Assembly: GCF_001425165.1 (NCBI RefSeq)
Contig: NZ_LMDU01000012.1
Location: 387,036-451,035, forward strand
Source: Pelomonas sp. Root405
GTDB taxonomy: Bacteria; Pseudomonadota; Gammaproteobacteria; Burkholderiales; Burkholderiaceae_C
DNA length: 64,000 nucleotides
Direction of reading: 5' to 3'
Numbering within the stretch: position 1 is the first letter of the stretch; each line of letters begins with the position of its first letter. Below are positions 35,822-45,228 of this stretch, one piece after another. The translations under genes were made by a program, and so were the position numbers. A model generated the notes under the pieces. It saw nothing but the letters and a program-made list of their open reading frames with translations, was not told the origin of the DNA and searched no databases.

Positions 35822-37198
35822 ATGCGCTGCCTCACCGGACGACTATCGCTGCTGTTGTTGGCCCTGCTGAGCGCCTGCGGCGGGGGCGGTGGCGGCAGCC
35901 CCGGTGGGGACGGCGGCGGGAGCGGTGGCATAGGGCAGACGCTCACCCTGAGCCTGCCGTCGACCGGCCTGTCGCCGACCGATCTCGCCGTTGTCGTTGC
36001 CGAGGGCGATCCGCTCAGCGAAGCGGTCGGCGCGGCCTACCTGGCCGCGCGTGGCGTGCCGGCGGCTAACCTGGTTCGCGTTCGGGTCAATACGGCCAAC
36101 GAGGCTATCTCAGCGGCCGATTTTGCGTTGCTGAAAACCGACATCGACTCAAAATTGCCGGCCGGCACCCAGGCCACGCTGCTGACCTGGGCCGCCCCCA
36201 GCCGAGTGGTCGGCAACTGCAACATGGGCATCACCAGCGCGATGGCCTTCGGCTACGACGAACGCTACTGCAACGTCAACCCGACCACCAACGCCTGCGC
36301 GACGACGACGGCGTCGCCGCTGTACGACAGCGAAGTCCGACGACCGCAGGCCGACGCGCAGGTGCGGCCCGCCATGCTGTTGGGCGCTCGCACGCTGGTG
36401 GCGGCACAGGCACTGATCAGCCGCGGTGTGGCGGCGGATGCCACCTACCCATCCGGAGACGGTTGGCTGGTACGCACGACGGATGCCAACCGTGCCGTGC
36501 GCTGGGAAAACTTCAACGGCCTGCCGGCGGCATGGGGCAGCGCGTTGACGCTGAACTATGTCGACAACAGCGCCGGCCCGGCCAGCGCCAACTCTCTGTC
36601 TGGCAAAAGCGGCGTGCTCTTTTACCTGACCGGCCTGAGCAGCGTCGACCACTTATCGACGATCCAGTTCCGCCCGGGCGCCCTGGCCGACACGCTGACT
36701 TCCAGCGGCGGCCTGCTACCGAATGGCGCCGGCCAGATGCCCATCACCGCCTGGCTGGACGCGGGCGCGACGGCCAGCTATGGCACCGTCGAAGAGCCCT
36801 GCAACCTGCAGCAGAAGTTCTCGCGTGCTTCGGTACTCATCGACCAGTACTGGCGCGGCGCGACCGCCATCGAGGCCTACTGGAAGTCCGTGCAGTGGCC
36901 CGGCCAGGGCCTGTTCGTCGGTGAGCCCCTGGCGCAGCCCTTCCGCGACAGCCCGAGCTTTGCCATCGTGGCGGGCGAATACCAGATCAAGACGAGGGCC
37001 TTGCGACCTGGCGCCCCCTACAGCCTGCAATACCTGCAGGGATCGACATGGACGACGCTGGCCAGCTTCACCGGCGTGCGCGGCCAGCCGCTCGATGGCC
37101 GTGCGCCGTTGCCGCCGGCCGCGGCCACGCGCATCCGTTGGCAAGGGCCCTGTCCGGACAACGTGGCGAGTACCTGTACGCTGGCCCAGTCGCCGTGA
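35822..37198 (+). CDS. TIGR03790-family lipoprotein
   Basis: 458 residues. Lipoprotein signal peptide with lipobox LLSAC, then a Gly-rich tether. The body (LSPTDLAVVVAEGDPLSEAVGAAYLAARGVPAANLV and AGTQATLLTWAAPSRVVGNCNMG) fits TIGR03790, an uncharacterised family reported only from genomes that encode exosortase. That agrees with the PEP-CTERM protein at 46.4 kb. It precedes the pseudopilus locus by 91 bases in the same direction. Function unknown. Confidence 0.75.
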   Translation: MRCLTGRLSLLLLALLSACGGGGGGSPGGDGGGSGGIGQTLTLSLPSTGLSPTDLAVVVAEGDPLSEAVGAAYLAARGVPAANLVRVRVNTANEAISAADFALLKTDIDSKLPAGTQATLLTWAAPSRVVGNCNMGITSAMAFGYDERYCNVNPTTNACATTTASPLYDSEVRRPQADAQVRPAMLLGARTLVAAQALISRGVAADATYPSGDGWLVRTTDANRAVRWENFNGLPAAWGSALTLNYVDNSAGPASANSLSGKSGVLFYLTGLSSVDHLSTIQFRPGALADTLTSSGGLLPNGAGQMPITAWLDAGATASYGTVEEPCNLQQKFSRASVLIDQYWRGATAIEAYWKSVQWPGQGLFVGEPLAQPFRDSPSFAIVAGEYQIKTRALRPGAPYSLQYLQGSTWTTLASFTGVRGQPLDGRAPLPPAAATRIRWQGPCPDNVASTCTLAQSP

Positions 37199-37289
37199 CG
37201 GCCCCCTGAGAATGCGGGTCGGTCAAATCCCGATTGCCCGGCGCCGCCCGTCGTTGAACAGTCGCCCTCCCGCTGTACCCTGCCAGACC

Positions 37290-37709
37290 ATGTGCCGTCC
37301 TTCTCCCGCCAGCCGCGGTTTCACGCTGCTTGAACTGCTCGTCGTCATGGTCATCATCGGCCTGCTGGCCGGTTACGTCGGCCCGAAGTTCTTCGGCCAG
37401 ATCGGCAAGAGCGAGGTCAAGGCGACCCGCGCGCAGATCGACGCGCTGACCAAATCGCTGGACCAGTACCGCCTCGATGTTGGCCGCTACCCCGGCACCG
37501 AGCAGGGCCTGGCCGTGCTGGTGACCAAGCCGGCCGACGAACCCAAGTGGGCCGGGCCCTACCTGAGCAAGGCCGTGCCCAAGGACCCCTGGGGCAATGA
37601 CTACCAGTACCGCAGCCCCGGCGAGCATGGCGAATATGACTTGCTGAGCCTCGGCAAGGACGGCCGCCCGGGCGGCGAGGGCGAAGACGCCGACCTCACG
37701 AGCTGGTGA
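37290..37709 (+). CDS. Major pseudopilin, GspG-like
   Basis: 139 residues. Type IV-pilin leader MCRPSPASRG cleaved before FTLLELLVVMVIIGLLAGYVG, with Glu at +5. The C-terminal half (YPGTEQGLAVLVTKP, KDPWGNDYQYRSPGEHGEYDL) carries the calcium-site pattern of GspG. It would polymerise into the pseudopilus shaft. First gene of the secretion locus; the next gene overlaps as GTGA. The ATG at 37290 gives a normal-length leader. Confidence 0.94.
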   Translation: MCRPSPASRGFTLLELLVVMVIIGLLAGYVGPKFFGQIGKSEVKATRAQIDALTKSLDQYRLDVGRYPGTEQGLAVLVTKPADEPKWAGPYLSKAVPKDPWGNDYQYRSPGEHGEYDLLSLGKDGRPGGEGEDADLTSW

Positions 37710-38911
37710 CCCTGGCCGTGGCCCAATTCCAGACCCGCGTGTTGCGCGCGGGCACCGTCAGCACCGAACGGGTCGAAGCGCCCGACCGCACGGCCGTCGC
37801 CGCGGTGCTTGGCGTGCCGCCCCAGCATGTGCTGGAGGTGCGCGAGGTCACCGTGGCGGGCGACAGCAAGCCCTGGCGCCGCAACAGCAAATCCCCGCTG
37901 CAGCTCTTCAGCCAGGAGCTGGCCGTGCTGCTGGACGCCGGCATCGCGCTGTTGGAGGCGCTGAACACGCTGCGCGAGAAGGAAGGCCAGCCCGGTGTGC
38001 GCGCGGCATTGGACGCCGTCATCGGCCAGATCGAGCAGGGCCAGCCGCTGTCCGTCGCGCTCCGCCAGCAGCCGCAGGCCTTCGACGAGCTGATCTGCGC
38101 CATCGTCGCGGCCAACGAGCGCACCGGCCAGTTGTCCACGGCGCTGGCCCAGCATGCGCGCTATCTCGGCTGGGTCGATGCGCTGCGCTCGCGTCTCGTC
38201 GCGGCGCTGGTCTATCCGTTGATGCTGCTGGGCGTGGGCGGCGCCGTCATCCTCTTCCTGCTGCTGTATGTGCTGCCGCGCTTCGCCGGCATCCTGGAGG
38301 CGACCAGCGCCGACCTGCCCTGGGCCTCTCGCGTGCTGATCGAGTTCGGCCAGACCGCCGGCGCGCATCCGGGCTTGGTGATCAGCGGGATCGCGGCGGT
38401 CGGGTTCGCGATCTTCACGCTGCTGCGCCAACCGGCCGTGCGCCAGCGTGCGCAGGCTGCGCTGTGGACGCTGCCCGGCCTCGGCCCGCGGCTGCGCGTG
38501 CTGGCGCTGGCGCGGCTGTATCGGTCGCTGGCCATGCTGCTGGCGTCGGGCGTGCCGGCGCTGGCCGCGCTGCGGATCGTTGTCGATGTGGTGGCAGCGC
38601 CCTGGCGCGCTGCCGTGCAGGCCGCGGCCGCACAGATCGAGCGCGGCGAGCGCCTGTCCGCGGCCTTCGATTCACAGGACCTGGCCACGCCGGTTGCGCG
38701 CCGCATGCTGCGCGTCGGCGAGCGCAGCGGCGAGGTGGCGGCCATGCTGGAGCGCGCGGCGGCTTTCCACGATGAGGAGGCCGCGCGGCTGACCGATCTG
38801 CTGTCGCGCCTCGTCAACCCGGCGCTGATGCTGATCATGGGCGTGCTGATCGGCGGGATCATCGTGTTGATGTATTTGCCGATCTTCCAGCTGGTGGAGC
38901 AGGTGCAATGA
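37706..38911 (+). CDS. GspF-like inner-membrane platform protein
   Basis: 401 residues with two T2SS-F domains and three membrane helices (about 165-190, 215-235, 370-395). Motifs FSQELAVLLDAGIALLEAL and LYRSLAMLLASGVPALAALR are the paired family signatures. It couples ATPase and pseudopilus assembly. The GTG at 37706 overlaps the pseudopilin stop (GTGA), and its stop overlaps the ATPase start (ATGA). Confidence 0.94.
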   Translation: MTLAVAQFQTRVLRAGTVSTERVEAPDRTAVAAVLGVPPQHVLEVREVTVAGDSKPWRRNSKSPLQLFSQELAVLLDAGIALLEALNTLREKEGQPGVRAALDAVIGQIEQGQPLSVALRQQPQAFDELICAIVAANERTGQLSTALAQHARYLGWVDALRSRLVAALVYPLMLLGVGGAVILFLLLYVLPRFAGILEATSADLPWASRVLIEFGQTAGAHPGLVISGIAAVGFAIFTLLRQPAVRQRAQAALWTLPGLGPRLRVLALARLYRSLAMLLASGVPALAALRIVVDVVAAPWRAAVQAAAAQIERGERLSAAFDSQDLATPVARRMLRVGERSGEVAAMLERAAAFHDEEAARLTDLLSRLVNPALMLIMGVLIGGIIVLMYLPIFQLVEQVQ

Positions 38912-40419
38912 GCACGACGCTTGCCGACTGGCTGCCGGCCGAGCAGGGCCCCTGGCATCTCGACTTCGAGCAATGGCCGCAGGCCCAGGCCCAGCGCTGG
39001 CGTGCTGTGCTGGCGATTGGCGCGGGCAACAAGCGCGTGCTGCTCGCCGAGCGCGACGAGGACGCGATGCTGCTGCAGAGCGTCGAGTCGCGCCTGAACG
39101 CGCCGGTCGGCTGGCAGCGTGCGTCGACCGAAGCCGTGACCCATTTCCTCGGCGCGGGAGAGGCCGACTTCCGCGCGCTGTCCGACGTTGAAGATGCGCT
39201 GACCGCCGTCGAGGACCACACCGAGGAGCTGTCGGCGCTGGCGCTGAGCGAGCAGGCCAGCCCGGTCGTGCGCCTGCTCAACGCGACCATCTACGACGCG
39301 CTGCAGGACACCGCGTCGGACATCCACATCGAATGCACCGCCCGCGGCGCGGCGATCCGCTTCCGCGTCGACGGCGTGATGGCCGTGGTGCGCCAGGTCG
39401 AGAGCCCGCAGGTGGCCGAGCAACTGGTGTCGCGCTTGAAGGTCATGGCCGAACTCGACATCGGCGAGCGCCGCCTGCCGCAGGACGGTCGCTTCAAGCT
39501 GCGCGTGCAGGGCCGCGAGATCGACTTCCGCTTGAGCGTGATGCCCAGCGTGTTCGGCGAAGACGCCGTCATCCGCATCCTCGACCGTGCGGCCATCGCG
39601 CGCGCCGGCTCGCTGACGCTGGACTCACTGGGCTTCGGCGACGAGGAGCGGGCCGCCATCCGCCACCAGGCGCGCCAGCCCCACGGCATGCTGCTGGTCA
39701 CCGGCCCGACCGGTTCCGGCAAGACGACGACGCTGTATGCGACGCTGGCCGAGATCCACACCGGCGCCGACAAGATCATCACGATCGAAGACCCGGTCGA
39801 GTACCAGCTCAGCGGCGTCGTGCAGATCCCCGTCAACGAGAAGAAGGGCCTGACCTTCTCGCGCGGCCTGCGCTCCATCCTGCGCCACGACCCGGACCGC
39901 GTCATGGTCGGCGAAATCCGCGACGCCGAGACCGCGCAGATCGCCGTGCAGGCCGCGCTGACCGGCCACCTGGTCTTCAGCACCGTGCATGCGAACAACG
40001 CCTTCGACGTCATCGGCCGCTTCATGCACATGGGCCTGGACCTCTACAACGTTGTCTCGGCGCTGAACGCGGTGCTGGCCCAGCGCCTGGTCCGGTTGAC
40101 GTGCAAGCACTGCGCCCAGCCTTTCGCGCCCGATGCCGCCACACTCACCCGTCACGGCGTGATCAACGGCAATTTTCTGAAGGGCGAGGGCTGCGGACAT
40201 TGCCGTGGCACCGGCTACAAGGGCCGCCGCGCGGTGGCCGAGCTGCTCAAGCTCGACGACGGCCTGCGCGACCTGATCGCCGCGCGTGCGCCGATGTCCG
40301 AGATCAAGGCCGCCGCGAAAGCCCGCGGCATGAAGTCCTTGCGAGACATGGCCCTTGCGGCCGTCTGCCGTGGCGACACCACCTTCGAGGAGCTGGAACG
40401 TGTCACCCTCGATGAATGA
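38908..40419 (+). CDS. GspE-like secretion ATPase
   Basis: 503 residues. Walker A GPTGSGKTTT with Lys272; Asp box IITIEDPVEY; Walker B VMVGEIRDAETA; His box STVHANNAFDVI; tetra-Cys zinc site CKHC...CGHC near 397-433. The N-terminal domain is shorter and different from PilB/GspE N1 domains. It powers pseudopilus assembly. The ATG overlaps the GspF-like stop. Confidence 0.95.
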   Translation: MSTTLADWLPAEQGPWHLDFEQWPQAQAQRWRAVLAIGAGNKRVLLAERDEDAMLLQSVESRLNAPVGWQRASTEAVTHFLGAGEADFRALSDVEDALTAVEDHTEELSALALSEQASPVVRLLNATIYDALQDTASDIHIECTARGAAIRFRVDGVMAVVRQVESPQVAEQLVSRLKVMAELDIGERRLPQDGRFKLRVQGREIDFRLSVMPSVFGEDAVIRILDRAAIARAGSLTLDSLGFGDEERAAIRHQARQPHGMLLVTGPTGSGKTTTLYATLAEIHTGADKIITIEDPVEYQLSGVVQIPVNEKKGLTFSRGLRSILRHDPDRVMVGEIRDAETAQIAVQAALTGHLVFSTVHANNAFDVIGRFMHMGLDLYNVVSALNAVLAQRLVRLTCKHCAQPFAPDAATLTRHGVINGNFLKGEGCGHCRGTGYKGRRAVAELLKLDDGLRDLIAARAPMSEIKAAAKARGMKSLRDMALAAVCRGDTTFEELERVTLDE

Positions 40420-41533
40420 GCGCTTGCGCCAGCAGTTGAGCGCGCGGCTGGCCAAGCCGCGGCGCCTGTTCGTCACGCCCGGTGGTGACGAGTTCGCCAC
40501 TTGGTGCCGCGACATGCCCGGCACGGCGGTCGAACTGGTGGTGAGCGCCAAGGCCCTGCACGAGCTGATGATCGAGCCCGGCCTGCCGCTGGCCGACCTG
40601 GATGCCGTGCAGGCCTATGCGCAGCAGCAGTTCGCCCACTACTTCGGCGCGGCGGCGCAACGCTTCGCGCTCGCGCCATGGCGGCTGGGTGATGCGGCCG
40701 GTGCGTCGGCGCTGCACGGGCTGGAGCTCGCGGCGCTGCGGGCGCAGGCCGATGCCGCTCGCGTGCGTCTCGTCGCCGTGCGCCCGGCCTGGGCCGTCTG
40801 GCTGGCCTCGCTGCCCGTCGCGGCACGCGCGGGCTCGGGCCGCGCGGTCTGGCACGAGGAAGACGTCGCCGTCGTCATCCAGCTCGACCGAGGCCGCGTC
40901 ACCGCCCTGCAGTCGCGCCGCGTGCAAAGCCTCGCCGACCTGGGCGCCGAGACACCGCTCGCCGTCGGCACGCCCGCCGACGAACTCGTGCCGCAGGCCG
41001 GTCCGGCCACGCCACAGCCCGACTTCCTGCCCCGCAGTGCGCGCTCGCCGCTGGCCTGGCCGCTGGCCGCCACGGGCGCGCTGGTGCTGGCCACCGCCGC
41101 CTGGAGCGCGGTGGACAGCTACCGTCTGCTGGACGCCGCCCAGGCCGCGCGCGACCGGGTCGCGCAGCTGCGCCCCACGGCGCTCAAGCCGCAGGCGCGC
41201 CGCGCGGCCGCACCGGTCGAGAACCGCTCGGCCAGCGAAGCGCGGGCGCTGCTGGCCATGCCCTGGGAGCCGCTGCTGACGCGCATCGAGACGGCGGGCG
41301 CCGACGCCAAGACCATCGCCTGGCTGGGCCTGGACGCCAGCGCCGGCCGCGGTGAAGTGCGGCTGGAAGGCCTGACGCCCGACAAGCTGCTGGCCCTGCA
41401 ACTGGCCGAGCAGCTGGGCATGACGCCGGGCTGGGGTCAGGTCGTGCTGTCGCGCTTCTCGGCCGCCGAGACGGGCCTCGTCGGCCAGCGCTTCGAGATC
41501 AACGCCCGCGTGGCGACAGGAGGCGGCTCTTGA
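40400..41533 (+). CDS. Bitopic assembly protein, GspL/PilM-N-like position
   Basis: About 377 residues: a cytoplasmic domain (1-215) with a DVAVVIQLDRGRVTALQSRR segment, one membrane helix (about 217-245, WPLAATGALVLATAAW) and a periplasmic Fimbrial-assembly-like part. No clear homology to a named Gsp protein, but its place between ATPase and secretin fits the GspL/PilN role and 'transmembrane protein 1' of predicted secretion system X. The GTG at 40400 has GAGGAG seven bases upstream; an ATG at 40412 is the alternative. Both overlap the ATPase gene. Confidence 0.75.
   Translation: MSPSMNERLRQQLSARLAKPRRLFVTPGGDEFATWCRDMPGTAVELVVSAKALHELMIEPGLPLADLDAVQAYAQQQFAHYFGAAAQRFALAPWRLGDAAGASALHGLELAALRAQADAARVRLVAVRPAWAVWLASLPVAARAGSGRAVWHEEDVAVVIQLDRGRVTALQSRRVQSLADLGAETPLAVGTPADELVPQAGPATPQPDFLPRSARSPLAWPLAATGALVLATAAWSAVDSYRLLDAAQAARDRVAQLRPTALKPQARRAAAPVENRSASEARALLAMPWEPLLTRIETAGADAKTIAWLGLDASAGRGEVRLEGLTPDKLLALQLAEQLGMTPGWGQVVLSRFSAAETGLVGQRFEINARVATGGGS
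41518..41523 (+). promoter_or_regulatory. Ribosome binding site deciding a TTG start
   Basis: AGGAGG lies six bases before the TTG at 41530, inside the end of the upstream gene. It supports the non-ATG start of the PilO/GspM-like gene. Confidence 0.7.
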
Positions 41534-42048
41534 AGCAGCGCCTTGATCGCGTCGCCAGGTTGCTGGGCTGGCCCGGCCTCGTCGGCATCGCCGCCTTGTT
41601 GCTGGCCGTGGCCGCGGTCGTGCTCGGCCAGCGCTGGGACGAGCGGGCCGCCGCACTGCAGGCCGAGGCGCGTGAGCTGCGCGCCAAGGCGCGGCCGGCC
41701 GCCGTCGTGGCGGCCGTGCCGGTCAGCGTGCAGCAGTGGCAGGCCACGCTGCCGCCAGCAGGCAGCCGCCAGCAGCGCCTGGCCGACCTGCTGGAGCTGA
41801 GCATCCGCCTGGACGTCAGCGGTGCGCGCACCGAGCATCGGCTGGCGACAAGCGAAGGCCTGGAGCGGCTGCGCGTGACCATGCCGGTCACGGGCAGCTA
41901 CGCCCAGGTGCGCCGCTTCATCAGCGCGGCGCTGGCTCATGACCCTGCGCTGAGCCTGGACGCCCTCAAGCTGCGTCGCGTCAGCCCCATGGCGACAGAC
42001 GTCGATGCCGAGCTGCAGTGGTCGCTGCATGGCAAGGCGGGCTCATGA
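41530..42048 (+). CDS. PilO/GspM-like membrane assembly protein
   Basis: 172 residues. One N-terminal membrane helix (about 13-33, LGWPGLVGIAALLLAVAAVVL), a short coiled coil and a ferredoxin-like periplasmic domain (LRVTMPVTGSYAQVRRFISAAL) as in PilO/GspM. It would pair with the preceding bitopic protein to form the inner-membrane link. TTG start, overlapping the previous stop as TTGA; stop overlaps the next start as ATGA. Confidence 0.75.
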   Translation: MKQRLDRVARLLGWPGLVGIAALLLAVAAVVLGQRWDERAAALQAEARELRAKARPAAVVAAVPVSVQQWQATLPPAGSRQQRLADLLELSIRLDVSGARTEHRLATSEGLERLRVTMPVTGSYAQVRRFISAALAHDPALSLDALKLRRVSPMATDVDAELQWSLHGKAGS

Positions 42049-42563
42049 CGCAGCGACGACAGCTCGTGCTGGGCGGCGCGCTGGTGGCCACGCTGACGGC
42101 GACCGCCTGGCTGGCCACACGGCCCGACGAGGAGGTCGCCCCCGTCGCCGCGCCGACGCGTCGGTCAGGCGTCGCGGCTTCAGCCGCCACTGCCGCCGCC
42201 CCGTTGCCGGCGTCTGCCGACCGCCAGCCCTGGGCCGAGGCGCCGGCCGACCAGCTTGCCGCCTGGCAGCCGCCACCGCCGCCACCCGCGCCGCCCGCAC
42301 CGCCGCCGGTCGCCGCTGCACCACCCCCGCCACCCGTGGCGCCACCGCCGCCGTACCAGATGATCGGCCGCGTCGTCGAAGGCGAGGGCGCCAAGGCGGT
42401 CGAAGTCGCGCTGCTGACCGGCCCGAACAAGGCGCTCAGCGCAAAGCGTGGCGACGTCATCGACGGCCAGTGGCGTGTCGAGCAGGTTTCCGACAGCGGC
42501 GTGCGCCTGACCTGGCTGCCCGGGCAGCTTCCCCAGAACATCGCATTCAGGCCCATCCCATGA
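42045..42563 (+). CDS. GspC/PilP-like periplasmic linker protein
   Basis: 172 residues. N-terminal membrane anchor (LVLGGALVATLTATAWLA), a long Pro/Ala linker (about 75-110), then a small beta domain: YQMIGRVVEGEGAKAVEVAL...GDVIDGQWRVEQV, the HR/PilP-type fold that contacts the secretin. In SEED-style annotation this family was called 'secretion system X translation initiation factor', a name most likely caused by the Pro-rich linker. It overlaps both neighbours by four bases. Confidence 0.75.
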   Translation: MTQRRQLVLGGALVATLTATAWLATRPDEEVAPVAAPTRRSGVAASAATAAAPLPASADRQPWAEAPADQLAAWQPPPPPPAPPAPPPVAAAPPPPPVAPPPPYQMIGRVVEGEGAKAVEVALLTGPNKALSAKRGDVIDGQWRVEQVSDSGVRLTWLPGQLPQNIAFRPIP

Positions 42564-44752
42564 AGCAGCTCGTCCTTCTTTTCAGCGTGGTGCTGCTTGC
42601 GGCCTGCGCCAACCCGGCGCTGCGCCAGGCCGAAGACCTCGGCCGCAGCAACCAGTGGCCGGCGGCGCTGCGCGTGCTGGATGACGCCCTCGCCAAGGAG
42701 CCGACCGATCCGCAGCTGCGCGCCGCCCATGTCCGCGCCCGCGAGCAGACCTCGGCGCGACTCGTGCTGCAGATCGAGGCACTGCGCGGCGCCGGGCGCT
42801 GGGACGAGGCGGCCGCGCTGCTCAGCCAGCTGGCGCTGACCGACGCCAAGCACCCGCGCCTGGCCGCGCTGACGGCCGAGGTCGAGCGCAGCCGCCGCCA
42901 GGCGGCCCAGCTGATCACCGGCCGCGCGGCGCTGAAGGAGGGCCGTATCGAACGCGCCGACGCCGTCACGCGCGAGATCCTGGCCGAGTCGCCCCAGCAT
43001 CCCGGTGCACGGCTGCTGGCCAGCCAGGTCGCGCAGGCGCGGCCGCTGGAGTCGGCCGTCGGCGAGTTGGGCCCGGCCTTCCAGAAGCCGGTCACGCTGG
43101 AGTTCCGCGAGGCGCCGCTGCGCCAGGTCTTCGAGGCGCTGGCGCGTTCCAGCGGCATCAATTTCGTCTTCGACAAGGACGTGCGCGCCGATGCGCGAGT
43201 GACGGTCTTCCTGCGCGCCGTGACGCTTGACGAAGCCATGCGCGTCATCCTCGGCACCCAGCAGTTGGACCGCAAGCTGCTCAACGACACCTCGGTGCTG
43301 ATCTTCCCGAACACGGCCGCCAAGCAGCGCGAGCACCAGGAGCTGGTCACGCGCACCCTCTACCTGACCAATGCCGACGTCAAGCAGGTGCAGGCGATGG
43401 TGCGCACCATCGCCAAGGTGCGCGATATCCACATCGACGAGCGCCTGAACCTGCTGGTCGTGCGCGACACGCCCGAGGTGCTGCGCCTGGTGGAGCGGCT
43501 GATCGCCTCGGTCGACCTGCCCGAGCCCGAAGTGATGCTGGAGGTGGAGGTGATGGAGCTGGCCACAGACCAGGTCGACACGCTGGGCTTGAAGTGGCCT
43601 GAGGAGCTGCAGGTCGGCATCAGCGATGCGGCGGGCAACATCCCCAGCCGGGTCTTCATCGGCGGCGACAACCCGGTCAACTTCCGCGCCAGCATCGCCA
43701 ACCCCACCGTCGTGGCGACGCTGCGGGGCACCAACGGCAACTCCAACATCCTGGCCAACCCCAAGATCCGCGTGCGCAACCGTGACAAGGCCAAGGTCCA
43801 CATCGGCCAGAAGCTGCCGGTGTTCACGACGACGACCAACTTCACCGGCTCGACCTCGGTGGCGGCCTCGGTCAGCTACCTCGACATCGGCCTGAAGCTG
43901 GACGTGGAACCCACCATCCAGCTCGACAACGACGTCGTCATCAAGATCGGCCTGGAGGTCAGCAACCTCATCCGCCAGGTCACCGGCCCGGGCGGCACGA
44001 CGGCCTACGAGATCGGCACGCGCAACACCTCCACCGTGCTGCGCCTGGCCGATGGCGAGACGCAGGTGCTGGCCGGCCTCATCAACGACGAGGACCGCAA
44101 GAGCGCCGCCGGCGTGCCCGGCCTGTCGCGCATCCCGGTGCTGGGCCGGCTGTTCGGCACGACGACCGACACGCGCGCCAAGACCGAGGTGGTGCTGCTG
44201 ATCACGCCGCGGGTGGTGCGCAACCTGGCCGTGCCGGATGCGTCGCTGACGCGCTTGGCCAGTGGCACCGACGGCAGCCCGGGGGCTTACAGCAGCCTGC
44301 TCAGGCGCGAGGCCCGGGTGGGCGTGGCGCCCAGTGGCAATGCCGGTACGGTGTCCACCACACCGGCTGCGCAAGCCGCGACTGTGCAGCCGCAACCCGC
44401 TGCGCCGACCGAAGCCGTGCTCAAGCTCGACGTGACGCCGCAGGTGCCCGCGGGCGGCACGGTGTCCGTCGCGCTGAAGAACGACAGCGGCCTGCAGGTC
44501 AAGGGCGAGATCGAATACGACGCCAGTCGCCTGACACCCGCCCAGCCGATGGCCGGCGCGTCGCCGGGGCGCTATCCCGTCGAGCTGCCGCCACGCGGCG
44601 AACGCGTCGTCGCCCTGCGTGCCCTGCCACCGGCAGCCGGCCAGGTGCTCAACATCAACCTGAGCGGCCTGTCGGCCGCCGGGTTGAACGGCGAATCGGC
44701 CCCGGTGCGCGTCGACGGCTCCGGCCTTCTCACCGTCGAGGCGGTGAAGTAA
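42560..44752 (+). CDS. GspD-like secretin lipoprotein
   Basis: 730 residues. Signal peptide with lipobox LLAAC. Order: TPR-like helices (25-165), STN/N0 domain (VTLEFREAPLRQVFEALARSSG), N1-type domain, secretin core ending VPGLSRIPVLGRLFGTTT and TEVVLLITPRVV, then a C-terminal cohesin-like Ig domain (about 625-730, LDVTPQVPAGGTVSVAL). The outer-membrane channel of the system. The N-terminal TPR and C-terminal cohesin-type domain are not found in classical GspD; the lipidated N-terminus recalls self-piloting secretins. Confidence 0.93.
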   Translation: MKQLVLLFSVVLLAACANPALRQAEDLGRSNQWPAALRVLDDALAKEPTDPQLRAAHVRAREQTSARLVLQIEALRGAGRWDEAAALLSQLALTDAKHPRLAALTAEVERSRRQAAQLITGRAALKEGRIERADAVTREILAESPQHPGARLLASQVAQARPLESAVGELGPAFQKPVTLEFREAPLRQVFEALARSSGINFVFDKDVRADARVTVFLRAVTLDEAMRVILGTQQLDRKLLNDTSVLIFPNTAAKQREHQELVTRTLYLTNADVKQVQAMVRTIAKVRDIHIDERLNLLVVRDTPEVLRLVERLIASVDLPEPEVMLEVEVMELATDQVDTLGLKWPEELQVGISDAAGNIPSRVFIGGDNPVNFRASIANPTVVATLRGTNGNSNILANPKIRVRNRDKAKVHIGQKLPVFTTTTNFTGSTSVAASVSYLDIGLKLDVEPTIQLDNDVVIKIGLEVSNLIRQVTGPGGTTAYEIGTRNTSTVLRLADGETQVLAGLINDEDRKSAAGVPGLSRIPVLGRLFGTTTDTRAKTEVVLLITPRVVRNLAVPDASLTRLASGTDGSPGAYSSLLRREARVGVAPSGNAGTVSTTPAAQAATVQPQPAAPTEAVLKLDVTPQVPAGGTVSVALKNDSGLQVKGEIEYDASRLTPAQPMAGASPGRYPVELPPRGERVVALRALPPAAGQVLNINLSGLSAAGLNGESAPVRVDGSGLLTVEAVK

Positions 44753-44760
44753 GGCCGACC

Positions 44761-45228
44761 ATGCGGGCGCGAGGCTTCACGCTCATCGAGATGCTCGTCG
44801 TTCTGGCGATGCTGGGCGTGCTCGCATCCGCCGCCCGGCCCTTGCTCGAACTCTCGGTGCAGCGCACCCGTGAGCACGAGCTGCGCCAGAGCCTGCGCAC
44901 GCTGCGCGAGGCGCTGGATGGCTACAAGCGCGCCGTCGAAGCCGGCAGCATCGCGCAGAGCCCCGAGGACAGCGGCTACCCGCAGAAGCTGGAGCAACTG
45001 GTCGACGGCGTGGCCGACGCCAAGTCACCGAACGGCCGCAAGCTCTACTTCCTGCGCCGCCTGCCGCGTGACCCGTTTGCGCCGGCCGAGCTGCCGGCTG
45101 CGGAGACCTGGGGCCTGCGCGCCTACGACAGCCCGCCCGACAGCCCCCGGGCCGGCAAGGATGTGTTCGACGTGTTCTCGCGTTCGGAGCGCAAGGCGCT
45201 GGACGGCAGCAGGCTGAAGGACTGGTAG
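44761..45228 (+). CDS. Pseudopilin, GspG-like 2
   Basis: 155 residues. Leader MRARG before FTLIEMLVVLAMLGVLASAA with Glu+5. The C-terminal region has LRRLPRDPFAPAE and ETWGLRAYDSPPDSPRAGKDVFDVFS, a degenerate GspG pattern. It begins eight bases after the secretin stop; its TAG overlaps the next GTG as TAGTG. Confidence 0.9.
   Translation: MRARGFTLIEMLVVLAMLGVLASAARPLLELSVQRTREHELRQSLRTLREALDGYKRAVEAGSIAQSPEDSGYPQKLEQLVDGVADAKSPNGRKLYFLRRLPRDPFAPAELPAAETWGLRAYDSPPDSPRAGKDVFDVFSRSERKALDGSRLKDW

Noticed and set aside
41981-44395. Long minus-strand frame opposite the secretin
   Set aside because: Antisense to a gene with complete secretin motifs; the product is low-complexity and has no start context.
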